Below are positions 10,913-12,078 of a stretch of 12,078 nt of DNA, one piece after another. Under the pieces are notes generated by a model that was not told where the DNA came from, ran no database searches, and worked only from the letters and a program-made list of their open reading frames with translations. Source of the DNA: Baffinella frigidus (taxonomy: Eukaryota > Cryptophyceae > Cryptomonadales > Baffinellaceae); NCBI GenBank assembly GCA_026770585.1, contig MU646949.1, positions 102,927 through 115,004 on the forward strand, written 5' to 3'. The stretch's first letter is position 1. Each line of letters opens with the position of its first letter. The translations under genes were made by a program, and so were the position numbers.

Positions 10913-11027
10913 GACGCTGTATGACTATGTATGACTATGTATGTATGACTATGTATGACTATGTATGTATGACTATGTATGACTATGTATGTATGACGCG
11001 ATGTATGACTATGTATCTATGACGCGA
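10913..11027. repeat. TATGACTATG tandem repeat
   Basis: TATGACTATG and TATGACTATGTATG units with a few TATGACGCG variants, ending at the acceptor echo at 11032. Confidence 0.9.
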
Positions 11028-11037
11028 GCAGGGGTAT

Positions 11038-11165
11038 GACTCCCCATCTCTCTCGCTCTCTCTCTCCCCCTCTCTCCCCCTCTCTATCCCTCTCTCTCTC
11101 TCCCTCGCTCTCCCTCTCTCTCTCGCTCGCTCTCGATCTCTCGATCTCTCGTTCTCTCGATCTCA
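11038..11165. repeat. CT-rich microsatellite
   Basis: CTCTCTCGCTCTCC low complexity on plus, immediately upstream of the candidate exon at 11181, where it would serve as a pyrimidine tract. Confidence 0.9.
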
Positions 11166-11180
11166 CTGTCTGTATCGTAG

Positions 11181-11265
11181 GGGTGCGACTCTTCGTCGAT
11201 GCTGTCCCGGAGCCGCGTCCCTCTGTCTGGCCGCGCCATGGCCCAGCGGTCTGCCCCTCCGAGAG
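11181..11265 (+). CDS. Candidate further exon of the plus-strand gene
   Basis: After a CT-rich tract and CGTAG it reads GCDSSSMLSRSRVPLSGR then AMAQRSAPP before dissolving into GA repeats. Two shorter copies, each with AG|GGGTATG, occur at 10491 and 11032 (GYASPS and GYDSPS), so the 3' splice site is repeated as in the EEP gene. The minus strand here also reads a protein-like string (LRDSIDEESHPYDTDSEIE), so strand and coding status are uncertain. Confidence 0.25.
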
Positions 11266-11329
11266 AGAGCGAGAGAGAGAAAGAGAGCGAGAGAGAGCGA
11301 GAGAGAGCGAGAGAGAGCGAGAGAGAGGG

Positions 11330-11360
<31 letters not shown>

Positions 11361-11420
11361 GGGAGAGAGAGAGCAAGAGAGCAAGAGACCGTCAGAGAGA
11401 CAGGCAGACCGGCAGAGAGA
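11265..11420. repeat. GA-rich and CAGA microsatellite
   Basis: (GAGAGAGC)n followed by (CAGA)n and mixed GA repeats. Confidence 0.95.
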
Positions 11421-11445
11421 CCCTTCCCGACTTCTGGCTGAGTCC

Positions 11446-11608
11446 ATGTCGCCGTACCAACTTGGTGAGACCGGGCTCGGTTTCTCTGAAAAGCTAGACG
11501 GGGGTGTCTCAGGTTTCTCTCCAAAGTTGACGGTTTTGTACCACGAACCCAAGACGTCAAGTGTGAGAATAGACAGACAGCCCAGAGGCGGAGCTAGGTT
11601 GCATGCGT
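11446..11608 (-). mobile_element. E-family element, copy 5 (inverted, diverged)
   Basis: On the minus strand: TAGCTCCGCC, GTGGTACAAAACCGTCAACT and GAGCCCGGTCTCACCAAG, all in family order. Confidence 0.55.
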
Positions 11609-11632
11609 TCTCTGCGCTGGGCAGCCCCAAAT

Positions 11633-11695
11633 CAAGCCTTCGAGGTTTATTATTATCAAGCCTTCACGAGGTTTATTATTATCAAGCCTTTGAGG
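11633..11695. repeat. Short tandem duplication
   Basis: TCAAGCCTTC...GAGGTTTATTATTA is present twice, plus a third TCAAGCCTTTGAGG. From 11700 to 11920 I see no feature. Confidence 0.8.
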
Positions 11696-11921
11696 GTTAG
11701 TCATCGTCCCGGTACAAACGCTGTTCGGGTAGTCACCCGCCGTGACACTCTCCCGACCGTCCCTCACAGACTAGTGTATCACTCAACTCAAGGCTTGACA
11801 GCCTATCTAGAATCTGTATCGAGAGTAACGAGGGGAGAGAAGTCTCCCCACCGTCCAATCCGCCTGGCTTCTGCGAGTCTAACTCCACGTGCACGCACGC
11901 CCCTGATACGGTTAGCGTAAC

Positions 11922-12078
11922 CTCGAACCCTGAACCCTGAACCCTACACCCTAAACCCTAGACCCTAGACCCTAAACCCTAAACCCTAAACCCTAAACTC
12001 TAAACCCTAAACCCTAAACTCTAAATCCTATACCCTAAACCCTAAACCCTAAACCCCAAACCCCAAACCCCAAACCCC
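11922..12078. repeat. CCCTAAA telomere-like array at the right edge
   Basis: CCCTGAA, CCCTAGA, CCCTAAA and finally CCCCAAA units on the plus strand. A chromosome end on this side would show TTTAGGG on plus, so this array is interstitial or inverted. Confidence 0.9.

Noticed and set aside
11922-12078. True chromosome end
   Set aside because: Strand orientation is opposite to that of a right-hand telomere and the units are degenerate.

Overview
This is nuclear DNA of a eukaryote. Coding sequence is cut into short exons by introns of 200-1000 bases. The introns are packed with fold-back (terminal-inverted-repeat) elements, microsatellites and degenerate TTTAGGG-type telomere-like arrays. No bacterial or organellar signature was seen. 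The TTTAGGG heptamer, weak 5' splice sites with one GC donor, and a strong preference for G directly after the AG acceptor fit a protist alga. Dinoflagellates are the best guess; cryptophytes, chlorarachniophytes or haptophytes are not excluded. The taxon is an inference.

The main gene runs on the minus strand from 8733 down to at least 610. Nine exons can be chained with all phases agreeing: 8733-8179, 7415-7302, 6334-6286, 5743-5690, 3693-3638, 3423-3295, 2504-2418, 1801-1669 and 654-610. They encode about 407 residues of an endonuclease/exonuclease/phosphatase (EEP) enzyme of the CCR4/PDE12 type. The SYNVL, CLQEV, NAHLFW and CGDFNS motifs come in the right order. The 3' end, with the expected C-terminal D and SDH motifs, lies beyond position 1. 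The N-terminus looks like a signal or targeting sequence, followed by an acidic linker holding a SUMO-interaction-like motif.

The striking property is that nearly every internal exon has extra full or partial copies ('exon echoes') in neighbouring introns, usually with the splice acceptor or donor kept. Exon 4 exists as three intact 54-nt phase-1 copies. Exon 5 is the core of a roughly 110-bp tandem repeat. Exons 2, 3, 6, 7 and 8 have truncated copies, one of them inverted. Several splice sites coincide with, or lie a few bases from, the ends of fold-back elements, as in introner-type intron gain.

A second, unrecognised gene probably starts head-to-head on the plus strand at 9138. It has two small exons with agreeing phases and possibly a third near 11181, which also has two acceptor echoes. 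Its presumed intron holds five different fold-back elements in about 800 bases. The window ends in a CCCTAAA array whose orientation is wrong for a chromosome end, so it is interstitial.
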